Of a stretch of 64,000 nucleotides of DNA, positions 34,587-45,045 are shown in pieces. The first letter of the stretch is position 1. The number at the start of each line of letters is the position of its first letter. The position numbers and the translations under genes are program-made. The notes beneath the pieces are model-generated. The model did no database searches. It saw only the letters and a program-made list of their open reading frames with translations, and was not told where the DNA came from. The stretch comes from Desulfotomaculum nigrificans DSM 574 (lineage in GTDB: Bacteria > Bacillota > Desulfotomaculia > Desulfotomaculales > Desulfotomaculaceae): NCBI RefSeq assembly GCF_000189755.2, contig NZ_KI912183.1:312257-376256 (forward strand), read 5' to 3'.

Positions 34587-35209
34587 TTTTTTCAATTGTA
34601 ACCGTAAAGTCACCGCGAATACTTGCAAGCTTTTCTATGCCAGATTCAATCTTACCCAATATAATAAGTCCATTTGCATAACCAAAATCTCTATAAAATA
34701 TAGCCAAATTTCCCCAAGGAGAGTAATAAGTGAAATCTCCAACTGAAGGATCACTGCCTGGTGGTGCATCTTCTGTAGATAATCTTTTTGCTAAACTACT
34801 AATTTTTTCGGTTCCTGCATAATCTTCTAATGTTAATGTTAATGGGAGTAATGTTAAAAAATCCCTGCTTGTTGGATTATCATACATTTTCACAATTACT
34901 TCCTCGTTGTCAAAAGTTAATTTTATTCTAACATCTTCCATAGCATCTAAACTCTCCTAGTTATCCTTAGTCTCACTGCTGCTTTCTGTACCTACCGAAG
35001 TGCTTTGGTCATTCGATTCATTTAGTGACACAGCTGGTTCCCTTTCAACAGGTTTACTATCCACTATTTCAGTTGGTGGACTTGCAGCCTCAGTTTCTGG
35101 CGGCGGGCTTTCGTTCTCTACATCAGCAGATTCGCTCTCAATAGGCATATACAAGCAGCGAGGGTGAAAGCCATCACCAAAGCAATTGCCAAAGATAACA
35201 TTTTTTCAT
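34579..35209 (-). pseudogene. Cyclophilin-like lipoprotein gene, broken
   Basis: Three pieces line up on the minus strand. First is a lipoprotein signal (MLSLAIALVMAFTLAAC, ATG at 35201, or MKK at 35209 after an A-run indel). Second is a Ser/Glu/Pro-rich linker in a different frame (35154-34957). Third is a cyclophilin-like domain from 34941, with YDNPTSRDFLTLLPLTLTLE and GDFTYYSPWGNLAIFYRDFG. A TAG stop five codons before the ATG at 34941 is in frame with the linker. So a frameshift and a nonsense codon split an exported protein. The last domain could still be translated alone. Confidence 0.7.
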
Positions 35210-35339
35210 CTTGTTTTTCTCCTATAAAAGTTTTGCATCTTTATTGTTAACCAGCAAAGACAGGTCAGTTCATCAATGGAGGCGTAGCAGAGCACATATC
35301 TTTGACAGGCTGCCTGTCTTTGCTTGAAAATTTTAATTT

Positions 35340-36512
35340 TTACTTGTAGGAAGCCTCATAGATGGCAACACAATCCTCAATGCTGAGTTCGCTTCTGTCG
35401 CACAGGAACAGTCCACCCATAGTTTCCTTTGCGTTTTTAGCCAGTGTTTCAAATTCTTCCGGCCTGATTCCATAATCGGACATCTTGAGGTCTGCAACTC
35501 CGCAATCTTCCTGTAATTTTACTAACATAGTAATAAAGTCCATCGGCTCTTTTGCATCTTCCATTCCCATAGCTTTAGCCATCTGAACAAATCTGTCATC
35601 ACATACATGCTTGTTAATGAGATGTGTGAAATATGCCTTGCTAATCATAATAAGGCCTGCTCCATGGGGAAGCTCCTGATGGTAGGCCGACATGGCATGT
35701 TCCAAGGAATGCTGGCTGGTAACAGCCCCTACACACATCACTACACCGGAAAGCGTATTGCCGAAAGCAACCTTTTCGCGAGCGTCAATGTTGTTTCCGT
35801 CTTTTACTGCTTTTGGAAGGTTTCGTGCTATATTTTCAATAGCAGTAATTGCATACATATCGCTCATAAGATTGGTGAATTTAGAAACATAGCCTTCTAC
35901 GCTATGAAACAGCGCATCAAAACCTTGATAAGCAGTATATTTCGGCGGCACAGTAAGCATAAGCTCGGGATCGACAATTGCTAAAACCGGAAACAGCTCG
36001 TCAATACCGCCGAACCCTATTTTTTCATTCTTGTCTTCATTCGTAACAACGCCCCATGGGTCAACTTCAGAGCCTGTACCTGCTGTAGTAGTAATTGCGA
36101 TTATAGGGAGCGGTTTATGTTCTATTGGCATTCCTTTTCCGCTTCCACCATGGACATAGTCCCAACAATCACCGTCATTCGTTGCCATAGTTGCAATAGC
36201 CTTTGATGCGTCCATAGTACTACCACCGCCCAATGCAACAATAAAATCGCAACCGTTTTCTCGTGCAAAGGCAGCGCCCGCCATAACCGTTGATTTCAAT
36301 GGATTTGGTTCTACCTTATCAAACACCACAAATTCTACTCCTGCTAATTTCAATTGTTCTTCAGTTCTTGCAAGGTATCCGTTTTCTTTAACAGATTTTC
36401 CCTTCGAAATAACAATCATAGCTTTTCTGCCAGGCATTTTTTGTGCATGCAAATTACTTAATTGGCCTGCTCCGAATAAAACCCTTGTAGGTATATACAT
36501 GTTAAAACTCAT
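35340..36512 (-). CDS. Iron-containing alcohol dehydrogenase (BDH-like)
   Basis: A 390-residue NAD(P)-dependent enzyme. NAD-binding motif ALGGGSTMDASKAIA is near residues 94-108. Metal ligands lie in GFDALFHSVEGYV, SLEHAMSAYHQELPHGAGL. It probably reduces aldehydes to alcohols. GGAGGG precedes the ATG. The promoter region contains a MerR-type palindrome identical to that of the truncated merR (36604-36621). It differs clearly from the alcohol dehydrogenase at 1740 and is not a recent duplicate. Confidence 0.92.
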   Translation of the reverse strand: MSFNMYIPTRVLFGAGQLSNLHAQKMPGRKAMIVISKGKSVKENGYLARTEEQLKLAGVEFVVFDKVEPNPLKSTVMAGAAFARENGCDFIVALGGGSTMDASKAIATMATNDGDCWDYVHGGSGKGMPIEHKPLPIIAITTTAGTGSEVDPWGVVTNEDKNEKIGFGGIDELFPVLAIVDPELMLTVPPKYTAYQGFDALFHSVEGYVSKFTNLMSDMYAITAIENIARNLPKAVKDGNNIDAREKVAFGNTLSGVVMCVGAVTSQHSLEHAMSAYHQELPHGAGLIMISKAYFTHLINKHVCDDRFVQMAKAMGMEDAKEPMDFITMLVKLQEDCGVADLKMSDYGIRPEEFETLAKNAKETMGGLFLCDRSELSIEDCVAIYEASYK

Positions 36513-36548
36513 ATTAAACCCTCCATTTTATAATTAGTATTTCATGAC

Positions 36549-36560
36549 AGAGTTAACTCT
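36549..36560. promoter_or_regulatory. Secondary short palindrome before the alcohol dehydrogenase
   Basis: AGAGTTAACTCT shares the GAGTTAACTC core of the 18-bp operators. It lies nearer the start codon and may be a second, weaker MerR site. Confidence 0.4.
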
Positions 36561-36603
36561 AATTAGTATTGTCATAGGATCACCTACACAGAACAGCTTA
36601 TCA

Positions 36604-36621
36604 CTTGGAGTTAACTCCAAG
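36604..36621 (-). promoter_or_regulatory. MerR-type operator/promoter of the alcohol dehydrogenase
   Basis: CTTGGAGTTAACTCCAAG lies in a 19-bp spacer between TTGACT (-35) and TAAGCT (-10), reading leftward to the dehydrogenase. Geometry and sequence match the site at 33815. Confidence 0.75.
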
Positions 36622-36639
36622 TCAAGCACTTTTAACAAA

Positions 36640-36671
36640 AAGGAGTGCAATTTTATTTAACTGCACTCCTT
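36640..36671. terminator. Terminator downstream of the aldo/keto reductase
   Basis: AAGGAGTGCA / TGCACTCCTT with a 12-nt AT-rich loop. It separates the reductase gene from the dehydrogenase promoter. Confidence 0.55.
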
Positions 36672-36991
36672 GCCTAAAAATAGTTAATAAGTTCGCAGTA
36701 TTCTACTATCATGCAATAACAAATTATTGTATGATGCATCTGCTGTTTGATACTTTTATCACCTATATATTTCTTTTAACCGGAAATCCATTTTTTATCA
36801 CCTTTTTTTCTTTCAAAACCCGCTCTAAAAATCCCCGGAAAGCCTTATCCCATGCGGCTTTCGGCACGTTTTATCAGAACTATGCACTCAACGTGCTTCG
36901 AGCGAAGAAAAGCGAGCAAAAGAAAACACATGATATGTTTCCTCATACCAAGTGTAAAATCACTTCTTCAAAATTTGAAATTATTATCCGG
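36672..36991. other. Intergenic region, no supported gene
   Basis: AT-rich DNA between the terminator hairpin and the reductase stop. A plus-strand frame through it (36605-37045) begins inside the operator and runs into the reductase on the other strand; its composition is unlike protein and I do not accept it. Confidence 0.4.
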
Positions 36992-38010
<1,019 letters not shown>

Positions 38011-38800
38011 ATGATCAAGTTGATTCAAAAACAAAATATACTCATCATGTATTACCGGGAGGGAAAGTCCCAGCGGGAAATTGCCAGATTGTTGGGTGTG
38101 GATCGAAAAACGGTCCGCAGATACATCAATAAATACGAAGAAAAGCGAAAGGAGTTGGAACAATCCTCTGGCCTAGTAGATCCCGGGGAACTAATTCAGG
38201 AAATTGTAGAACCCCCCAAGTATACCGTAGGAAACAGGCCCAAGCGGAAAGTTACTGAAGATATTCAAAGCCTAATAAAAAAACATTTGGATGAAAATGA
38301 ACAGAAACGGAGGAATGGCCAACATAAACAAGTTAAAAAAATAATTGATATTTATGAAGCCCTAGTGGAAGACAATATAGACATCAGCTATAGCAGCGTT
38401 AAACGAATTGTACGATCGCTGGAACAGAAAGCCAAAGAAGCCTTTATTAAAGAGTCTTACATACCGGGTGATGTCTGCGAGTTCGACTGGGGAGAAGTAA
38501 AACTGACAATTGGCGGAAAGCTCCAGATACTTCAAATGGCTGCATTTACATCTGCCTATGGTAATTACCGATATGCATATTTGTTTACTAAACAGAAAAC
38601 TGAATGTTTTCAGGAGGCACATGCCCGGTTCTTTCAAGAAGTAGGTGGGGTATACCAGACCCTAGTGTATGACAACATGAAGGTGGCTGTTAAACGATTT
38701 GTTGGCACAGAAAAAGAGCCCACTGAAGGATTGTTACAATTATCCATCTACTATGGCTTTCGTTACCGGTTTTGCAATATCCGTAGGGGTAATGAAAAAG
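38011..38800 (+). pseudogene. istA: IS21-family istA, N-terminal half
   Basis: About 263 residues: a helix-turn-helix (YREGKSQREIARLLGVDRKT), a linker, and the start of the integrase core (DVCEFDWGEVKL with the first Asp; VYQTLVYDNMKVAVKR with the second). Coding ends at NIRRGNEKG and continues into the terminal sequence of the RIT-type element. The missing half is at 31207-31973. Confidence 0.88.
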
Positions 38801-39182
38801 GTTATGGAAAGTATTAGATAATGTAAAGTAAGGCTGTAAAACACCTTGTAGCGCTGATCTATTTTATAGTTTTACTTTACATTATCATCCTCTATAGTTG
38901 ATTTAAGCAAGAATGCTTAAATCAATTAAGGAGGTCTAAGTAATGAAGGAAAAACAAATAACACTTGAGATGTTGACTGCTGATGTAGTCAAATATCTCC
39001 AAAAACTCTCATATTCCCATTCAAGAATCAATCAATATCGGTCTGCATGGCAAAGGATAGCTGTATTTATGAGGGATACTGATCAGCAGTATTACACTGC
39101 TACTGTTGGTGAGGCATGACCTTACCGCGATTTTATGGACACATAGAACGTGTGATACAATAAAATCACGGAGGTGTCCTAA

Positions 39183-39467
39183 ATGAGAACATTTGATAAA
39201 GAATACAAAATTATGGCAGTCAATCGTGTGAAGGCGGGGGAAAAGTCTGCCGCTGAGGTAGCCAGGGAACTAGATTTAAGTCCCACCACGCTATATGGGT
39301 GGATAAGGAAGTTCGGTAAACACGGCGAAAATGCCTTTCCCGGAAGCGGTCACCTGCACAAGGCTGACGATGAGTTGCGTAGGCTTCGTAAAGAAATTAT
39401 GGATCTGAAAGAGGAAAACGCCATCTTAAAAAAGGCGGCAGCCTACTTCGCCAAAAACCAGAAATAG
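39183..39467 (+). CDS. IS3-family transposase OrfA
   Basis: A 94-residue DNA-binding subunit: KSAAEVARELDLSPTTLYGW and a coiled coil ELRRLRKEIMDLKEENAILK. AAAAAAG near 39429 allows a -1 shift into OrfB, giving QKPEIERFRFMEAHRSE. AGGTGTCC lies upstream. It is related to but distinct from copies A and B. Confidence 0.92.
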   Translation: MRTFDKEYKIMAVNRVKAGEKSAAEVARELDLSPTTLYGWIRKFGKHGENAFPGSGHLHKADDELRRLRKEIMDLKEENAILKKAAAYFAKNQK

Positions 39468-39481
39468 AACGCTTTCGTTTC

Positions 39482-40318
39482 ATGGAGGCACACCGCTCCG
39501 AATTTCGGGTTGCGAAGATGGCTGAGGTGCTCCAGGTATCAAGGAGCGGTTTTTACGCATATTTAAGGCGACCCAAAAGCAATCGAGAAATAGAAAATGA
39601 GTTGCTGCTCGAAAAGATAAAGGCTATCTACAAGAAGAACCACGCTATATACGGATATCCTCGCATAACCAACGAACTAAAGAACGACGGCGCACCTAGC
39701 AAAAATCGTGTATACAGGCTGATGAGAAAAAACGGCATCAAATCAAAGACCGTAAAAAAATATAAGGCAACGACTAACTCAAATCATAACCTCCAGGTTG
39801 CTGAAAATCTGCTTAACCGCGAATTTACAGCAAATAAGCCAAATCAAAAGTGGGTAAGTGATATCACCTATGTTGCAACCGATGAAGGGTGGCTGTACCT
39901 CGCCGGTGTTATGGATTTGTGCGGCAGGCCAATCGTTGGCTTTGCCATGGCCGAGCACATGAGAAAGTCACTTGTCATAGAAGCCCTAAACCAGGCCATA
40001 GGCAGAACTGGTGCGAAAGAAGGGCTATTGGTACATTCCGATCGCGGTGTCCAATATGCCAGCAGAGAATATCAGGCCATACTAAATGAAAATAAATTTA
40101 TATGTAGCATGAGCCGCAAAGGGAACTGCTATGACAACGCTCCTATGGAATCATTCTGGGGCAAGCTCAAACAAGAGTGGTTGTACGGTAAGCGGTTTAA
40201 GACGCGGGCCGAAGCCAAGGCAGCCATATTTGAATATATCGAAGTCTTTTACAACCGACGGCGCATACATTCTAGCAACTGTTACAAAACACCGATGGAA
40301 GTTATAAAGGCAGCGTGA
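39482..40318 (+). CDS. IS3-family transposase OrfB
   Basis: A 278-residue DDE integrase-type subunit. Motifs: YGYPRITNELKNDG, first Asp in WVSDITYVATDEG, second in LVHSDRGVQY, Glu in APMESFWGKLKQEWL, and a C-terminal FYNRRRIHSSN. All catalytic residues are present, so the element may be active. Confidence 0.93.
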   Translation: MEAHRSEFRVAKMAEVLQVSRSGFYAYLRRPKSNREIENELLLEKIKAIYKKNHAIYGYPRITNELKNDGAPSKNRVYRLMRKNGIKSKTVKKYKATTNSNHNLQVAENLLNREFTANKPNQKWVSDITYVATDEGWLYLAGVMDLCGRPIVGFAMAEHMRKSLVIEALNQAIGRTGAKEGLLVHSDRGVQYASREYQAILNENKFICSMSRKGNCYDNAPMESFWGKLKQEWLYGKRFKTRAEAKAAIFEYIEVFYNRRRIHSSNCYKTPMEVIKAA

Positions 40319-40355
40319 TCGCTAAATGTTGGTGCATAAAACTAACCCTTGGTCG

Positions 40356-40464
40356 CCCTTGACATGGAGCCTCGCACCCGTGTTTCCAAGGGCCAAGGGC
40401 AACCCAGCTTCGCTTAGTGCCCCTTGCCATGAAAGGCTAACACGGGCATTCTCCATGTCAAGGG
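40356..40464 (+). other. Long nested hairpin in the IS3 element 3' region
   Basis: Outer arms CCCTTGACATGGAG and CTCCATGTCAAGGG pair perfectly; inner arms include CACCCGTGTT and AACACGGGC, and AAGGGCA with TGCCCCTT. It lies between OrfB and the right end, the same place as the hairpin of copies A and B, but the sequence is different. Confidence 0.7.
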
Positions 40465-41701
40465 TCTCCGCTATCGCTCCAATAAACGACCATGATCATA
40501 TATCAAGGTGGTACTCCGGCGAATTAAAAAGCCACCTTCACCTTAACATAACATACTAAATATTATATAATTAAGCAATTTTGTGAGACAGTTAGATATT
40601 GTGCGTTTTTAGTGTCTATTGATTCGGGGTAGGTTCAGCATTCATTTATCACCTCATTGGGACTAGAGCTTATGATGCTCTTGACCGCTGGGAAAAAGAT
40701 ATTATCCAGTGCGCCAACGTACTGACGGAATTCCTAGAGACTGGAACTGTAAAATTCAGGCGAAGTCAGAGATTTAGAGAACTGCATGGAGCTGTCGGAC
40801 AGACCATGTTATCCTACATTGAATACAGAAAATCTTATGGGCTTTCCCGGGAAACGGTCGAGGAATATAAAAGAAATTTCCAACATTTCCTTAATTACCT
40901 GAACGTTAATGGAATTACAACGTTAAATTTAATCAATCAGCATCTTCTTCTAAACTACGTCAACCAGCTGGGGTTCTTTACTCACTATACCAGGCATAGG
41001 AACTTGTCAGTCATCAAAGGATATCTCCGGTATCTTTACGACCAGGGACTAACAGAAACGGATTTTTCCCGGGTGATACCGAAGGATAAATACATCAAGC
41101 AGCCAAAACTTCCTTCCACGTATTCAAAAGAAGAAGTGAAAGCACTGTTAGCGGCAATTGACAGAAGTAGTCCAAAGGGAAAACGAGATTATGCTATGGT
41201 ACTAATCACCGCACTCTTGGGACTACGGGCATCCGATGTCTGTAACCTTACCTTTGAAAACATCCAATGGGAAAAGAACCTTATTGTTCTGAATCAACAG
41301 AAAACCCAAGTAAGAATAGAACTTCCCTTACTTTCCGAAGTTGGTGAAGCCATTATCGATTACCTAAAATATGGACGACCTAGTTCGGAGCTACCATACA
41401 TTTTCCTTCATGTTACATCCCCATATGACCGGTTAAACCGATCAACCCTCCACAGTATTGTATGCTTTTATCTTAGGAGAGCCGATATACACTACGAAAA
41501 ACAAAGGAAACATGGTCCCCATGCACTCCGCCATAGCCTGGCAGGAGTCCTGCTTGAGAAAAAGACACCTTTACCTGTCATTTCTGAAGTGCTCGGGCAT
41601 AAAAATACGGAAAGCACCCGGTTATATCTCAGGATCGATATGAATTCCCTGCGCCAGTGTGCCTTGGAAGTGCCACCTGTCTCTCACTCCTTTTATGAAA
41701 G

Positions 41702-42676
41702 GTGGTCTGGCAGATGAGCAGGTATCAGGGCATCTATGCCTCACTAATTGAGCAATATATTGATTTCAAAAGAAACTTGGGTTATAAGTTTAAAGATGCG
41801 GAAAGTGTCTATTACCTATTTGATCAGTTTACCATCCTTAACGGTGAAACCGAAATCGGCATCACGAAAGAACTCGCCAATAAATGGGCCGTAAAACGGC
41901 CTAATGAATCGGACAGTACTTGTTATAAAAGAGTCATGTATCTGATACAGTTTTCCTCCTTCCTGAATGATTCGGGATATCCTTCGTATATTTTAAGGCT
42001 ACCAAAGGCTTACAAAAGCACTTTTACGCCATATATTTTCTCCAGGGAGGAAATGAAGGCCATCTTCGAAGCCAGTGACCGGTTGAAAATAGATAACTCA
42101 ATGGATTCGGCAGTCAATGTAATTCCTGCAATTTTACGTATGCTGTATGGTACAGGAATCCGTATCGGTGAAGCAGTATCTTTAAAAGTAAAAGATGTAA
42201 ACCTGACTGAGAAATATATAATCATCCGACAAAGTAAAAATGGTATGGAGAGGATGATACCTTTTTCAGATTCACTTGCTGATGTTTGCAGGCAATACAG
42301 AAATTCGTTACAGGTCCTACAGGATCCTGAAGACTATTTTTTCGTGAAACGTAATGGACGAAGATGCAATCCAAAAGGTATCTATGAATGGTTTAGGAAG
42401 GTGCTCTGGGAAGCAGGCATTTCACATGGTGGGAAAAGGCAGGGTCCTCGCCTGCACGATCTCCGCCATGCATTTAGTGTACATTCTCTCACGGCAATGG
42501 CAGAATCAGGACTGGATCTGTATTATTCTCTTCCGATTCTCTCTGAATATTTGGGACATCAGTCCCTGGAAGCAACGGAAAAATATGTTAGGCTTACCTC
42601 TGAAATGTATCCAGGGCTTATTCATGATGTTAACAGTATCTGCGCTTATGCTTTTCCTGAGGTGGACTTGCCATGA
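41702..42676 (+). CDS. RIT recombinase B (tyrosine recombinase)
   Basis: A 324-residue tyrosine recombinase. Catalytic motifs: GTGIRIGEAVSLKVKDV (Arg), RLHDLRHAFSVHSL (His-x-x-Arg), LSEYLGHQSLEATEKY with His, and Tyr in EKYVRLT. It overlaps gene A by 16 bases and gene C by 4, as is typical of the coupled trio. It is intact, but both partners are damaged. Confidence 0.9.
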   Translation: MVWQMSRYQGIYASLIEQYIDFKRNLGYKFKDAESVYYLFDQFTILNGETEIGITKELANKWAVKRPNESDSTCYKRVMYLIQFSSFLNDSGYPSYILRLPKAYKSTFTPYIFSREEMKAIFEASDRLKIDNSMDSAVNVIPAILRMLYGTGIRIGEAVSLKVKDVNLTEKYIIIRQSKNGMERMIPFSDSLADVCRQYRNSLQVLQDPEDYFFVKRNGRRCNPKGIYEWFRKVLWEAGISHGGKRQGPRLHDLRHAFSVHSLTAMAESGLDLYYSLPILSEYLGHQSLEATEKYVRLTSEMYPGLIHDVNSICAYAFPEVDLP

Positions 42677-43107
42677 GACCTACTGATTTTTCGAAAAGCC
42701 TGACCGATTTCCTTACCTGTTATCTCCCCGGTGAAAAAGGAGCTAGTAAAAATACCATTGCTTCTTATAAAGATACGTTTATCCTCTTTCTCACATTCAT
42801 GAAGGATGAGAAAGGAATTTTAGCTGACAAAGTGATGCTAAAGCACGTAAATAAAGAAATCGTTGTGGATTTTCTGGATTGGATTGAAGAAAAACGGCAT
42901 TGCTGTGCAGCAACACGAAATGTACGACTTGCTGCTCTGCATTCATTCTTCCAGTACTTGCAGTACCAAAGCCCAGAAAATCTGCTGGAATGGCAGAGGA
43001 TACTATCCATTCCCGTAAAAAAGACGGAAAAGCCATCGATTAGTTATCTTTCATTGGAAGGTATTCGCTTACTTCTTGAACAACCGGACTGTTCGACACG
43101 TAACGTG
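42673..43107 (+). pseudogene. RIT recombinase C, 3'-truncated by IS110
   Basis: About 145 residues of the N-terminal DNA-binding half (LTDFLTCYLPGEKGASKNTI, RNVRLAALHSFFQYLQYQ, LSLEGIRLLLEQPDCSTRN). The catalytic half is missing. Foreign DNA beginning AGCATTCCTGTAATGAA follows, with a short readthrough to 43149. Confidence 0.85.
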
Positions 43108-43126
43108 AGCATTCCTGTAATGAAGA

Positions 43127-43237
43127 GTAGCTGCTTTGAGGAAAAATGAAAATCCTGGTATAAAGAATATAGCGGCCTAAAGCATTCGAAGATGCAAGCG
43201 CGGGCTCGCTAATTCTAAATACCAGGAGGTCAGCGAA
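43127..43237 (+). ncRNA. IS110 left-end structured region
   Basis: TCCTGGTAT and ATACCAGGA form a 9-bp inverted repeat around ~60 nt containing GCATTCGAAGATGC and GCGCGGGCTCGC. It is conserved in the 52-kb relic with compensable changes. It may be part of a bridge RNA or the transposase leader. Confidence 0.35.
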
Positions 43238-44509
43238 GTGAGATACTCTAAAGTTAAACAAATTCGGCCCAATACCTTGATTGTTGGAATAGATATTGCC
43301 AAACAAACACACTGGGCTCAAATAATGTTGCAAGGAAGGCTAATTGGAAAAGCTTTCTCTATACAGAATACCAGAGAAGGCTTCGAAAATCTAGTCAGAA
43401 CTCTCAAAGCTTACCAACAAAAATTAGGGGCCACTAACATTGTTGTTGGAATGGAACCTACCGGTCATTATTTTAAGCCGTTAGCCTATTATCTTCATGG
43501 CACAGGAATGTGTGAAGTGGTAATAGTAAATCCCTACCATGTAAATCGCAGCAAAGAACTTGATGACAACAGCCCGAGCAAGAATGATAGAAAAGACGCG
43601 CGTCTAATAGCCAAATTAATAAGCCAGGGGACATATTTTAACTTACCCCTGATCTTTAATACCTGGGCTGAACTCAGAACCGCTAACGCTAGCCGTATGC
43701 AGTTAACCCAAAAAAGATGGCAATTAAAATGTCAGCTGATAACAATACTGGATCAATATTTTCCCGAATTTCCCGATGTATTCAAAAATGTCCTGGGTAA
43801 AGGAGCAATGTACGTTCTAACTCACTGCCCCTTCCCTGTTGACATACTGGAATTAGGTGAGCAAACCCTGTGTGAAGGGCTAAGAGGAGCAACCCATAAC
43901 CGGGTAGGACAGAAAAGAGCCCAAAAATTATGGGAAGCAGCCCAAAATTCCATTGGTATTAAGGAAGGGGCAAAGGGAGCCAGGTTGCAGTTAAACCACC
44001 TGGTTGAAGAACTAAATCTTATCCACAAACAACTGGAAGAAACAGAAAAAATGATGTCCCAATTATTAAAGCAAACCGGTCTTGGTGATTACCTTACAAG
44101 CATTCCCGGCGTGGGGATGGTGACTGCGGCAGCTTTTTTAGCTGAGATAGGAAATCCGGACGAATACGAGAGTTACAAACAAATCCAAAAGAAAGCCGGA
44201 CTAAATCTAAAAGAAAATAGCTCTGGTAAGCACAAAGGTAAAACCACCATCAGCAAAAGAGGCAGACCGTCATTACGGCAATTGATGTACCAAATAGCCT
44301 ATGTATCGGTTGCCAAGAATGCTGAGATGAAAGCCTTCTACGAATACCTAAAAAACCGGAAAGAGAATCCGTTGGCCGGGAAACAGGCTTTAATAGCAGT
44401 TGCTGTTAAAATGATGAAAGTCATGTTGGCGGTTTGTAAAAACCGCAGCCATTACGATGGCAGTAAGGTGTGCAATCAAAACCTGGTAGTCAGAATGCAG
44501 GCTGCGTAG
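43238..44509 (+). CDS. IS110-family transposase (DEDD recombinase)
   Basis: A 423-residue protein. The N-terminal RuvC-like domain starts IVGIDIAKQTHWAQI with the first Asp, followed by VVGMEPTGHYFKPLAYYL (Glu) and KNDRKDARLIAKLI (two Asp). The C-terminal Tnp_20 domain has SIPGVGMVTAAAFLAEIG and the serine-bearing RGRPSLRQLMYQIAYV. It appears complete. CAGGAGGTC lies upstream of the GTG start. Confidence 0.93.
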   Translation: MRYSKVKQIRPNTLIVGIDIAKQTHWAQIMLQGRLIGKAFSIQNTREGFENLVRTLKAYQQKLGATNIVVGMEPTGHYFKPLAYYLHGTGMCEVVIVNPYHVNRSKELDDNSPSKNDRKDARLIAKLISQGTYFNLPLIFNTWAELRTANASRMQLTQKRWQLKCQLITILDQYFPEFPDVFKNVLGKGAMYVLTHCPFPVDILELGEQTLCEGLRGATHNRVGQKRAQKLWEAAQNSIGIKEGAKGARLQLNHLVEELNLIHKQLEETEKMMSQLLKQTGLGDYLTSIPGVGMVTAAAFLAEIGNPDEYESYKQIQKKAGLNLKENSSGKHKGKTTISKRGRPSLRQLMYQIAYVSVAKNAEMKAFYEYLKNRKENPLAGKQALIAVAVKMMKVMLAVCKNRSHYDGSKVCNQNLVVRMQAA

Positions 44510-44867
44510 GTACAAACCAAAGCAGTAAGCGAGTGAGCACGGAATCCTCCATCAGGGCAACCATTGGTTGACCCCGCAATTAAGACATAAGGCCACACTG
44601 GCTCCGGTAAGCCGAACGAAGGAATGTAGAGATCCCGCCAGGGGATACTCCGGGAGAAATGATAGGGTTGTGTTACGGAGAAAGAGACATACCGGTGGGC
44701 TGAACTATAGTCTACAAAACCGCCCATACTGTGGGTTTAAGTAGCATAACATATCATTCCAGAAATAAACATATTAGGTTATTTATAGAAAAATTATTGG
44801 CTTTTAAAAAATAAAAAACTGCGTTATCAAGAGATAGACGCAGATATTAATCAAAATATTGAGATAG
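44510..44867 (+). ncRNA. IS110 right-end non-coding region, candidate bridge RNA
   Basis: About 240 nt of GC-rich, structure-prone sequence (short stems such as CGGTAAGCCG and GGATACTCC...GGGAG) immediately follow the transposase, then AT-rich DNA to the right repeat. IS110 and IS1111 elements encode bridge RNAs in a non-coding end. No protein frame is convincing here. Confidence 0.4.
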
Positions 44868-45045
44868 CATTCCTGTAATGAAATAAACTGATGTATTTGT
44901 CAACTCAAAATTCCCCCACTTAACAACAAGAGTTATGCTTTCATTGAATTATCCACAGTTTTATGTTATCTCATTAATCATGACAATGCAAAGCATGATC
45001 GTGTCAATTTGAATACAGTATACACGAGGGGTTCTGCCTAATAAA

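Larger units (their letters stand above)
39117..40637 (+). mobile_element. IS3-family element with GCA target duplication
   Basis: 1521 bp. The left end is TGACCTTACCGCGATTTTAT; the right end, reverse-complemented, is TGAACCTACCCCGAATCAAT. Both continue with RGACAC-type repeats. It is flanked by GCA at 39114-39116 and 40638-40640, a 3-bp target duplication. It contains OrfA, OrfB and a ~300-bp 3' non-coding part with a long hairpin. It looks intact. Confidence 0.9.
38943..41717 (+). pseudogene. RIT recombinase A, interrupted by IS3 element
   Basis: Codons 1-58 (38943-39116) end in TVGEA. The frame resumes after the IS at 40641 with FIYHLIGTRAYDALDRWEKD and continues to 41717. Removing the IS and one GCA repeat restores a 416-residue tyrosine recombinase. 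Catalytic residues are seen in ALLGLRASDVCNL (Arg), GPHALRHSLAG (His-x-x-Arg), VLGHKNTEST (His) and TRLYLRID (Tyr). GGAGGTCTAAGT precedes the ATG. A shorter protein from 40806 would lack part of the DNA-binding arm domain. Confidence 0.85.
38800..43107 (+). mobile_element. RIT-type element (three tyrosine recombinases), truncated
   Basis: Three consecutive, overlapping tyrosine-recombinase genes in the same direction. The left end at 38800-38889 carries GATAATGTAAAGTAA and its inverted copy TTACTTTACATTATC. The trio is the defining feature of RIT (recombinase in trio) elements; Tn554 has a related layout. The first gene is interrupted by an IS3 element and the third is cut off by an IS110 element. 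The element was inserted in istA. Confidence 0.75.
43108..44884 (+). mobile_element. IS110-family element, full copy
   Basis: The coding region is flanked by a 17-bp direct repeat, AGCATTCCTGTAATGAA, at 43110-43126 and at 44868-44884. The ~110-bp left non-coding part is shared with the relic at 52266. IS110 elements lack inverted repeats and use an RNA-guided DEDD recombinase. The right non-coding part is ~360 bp. Confidence 0.8.
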
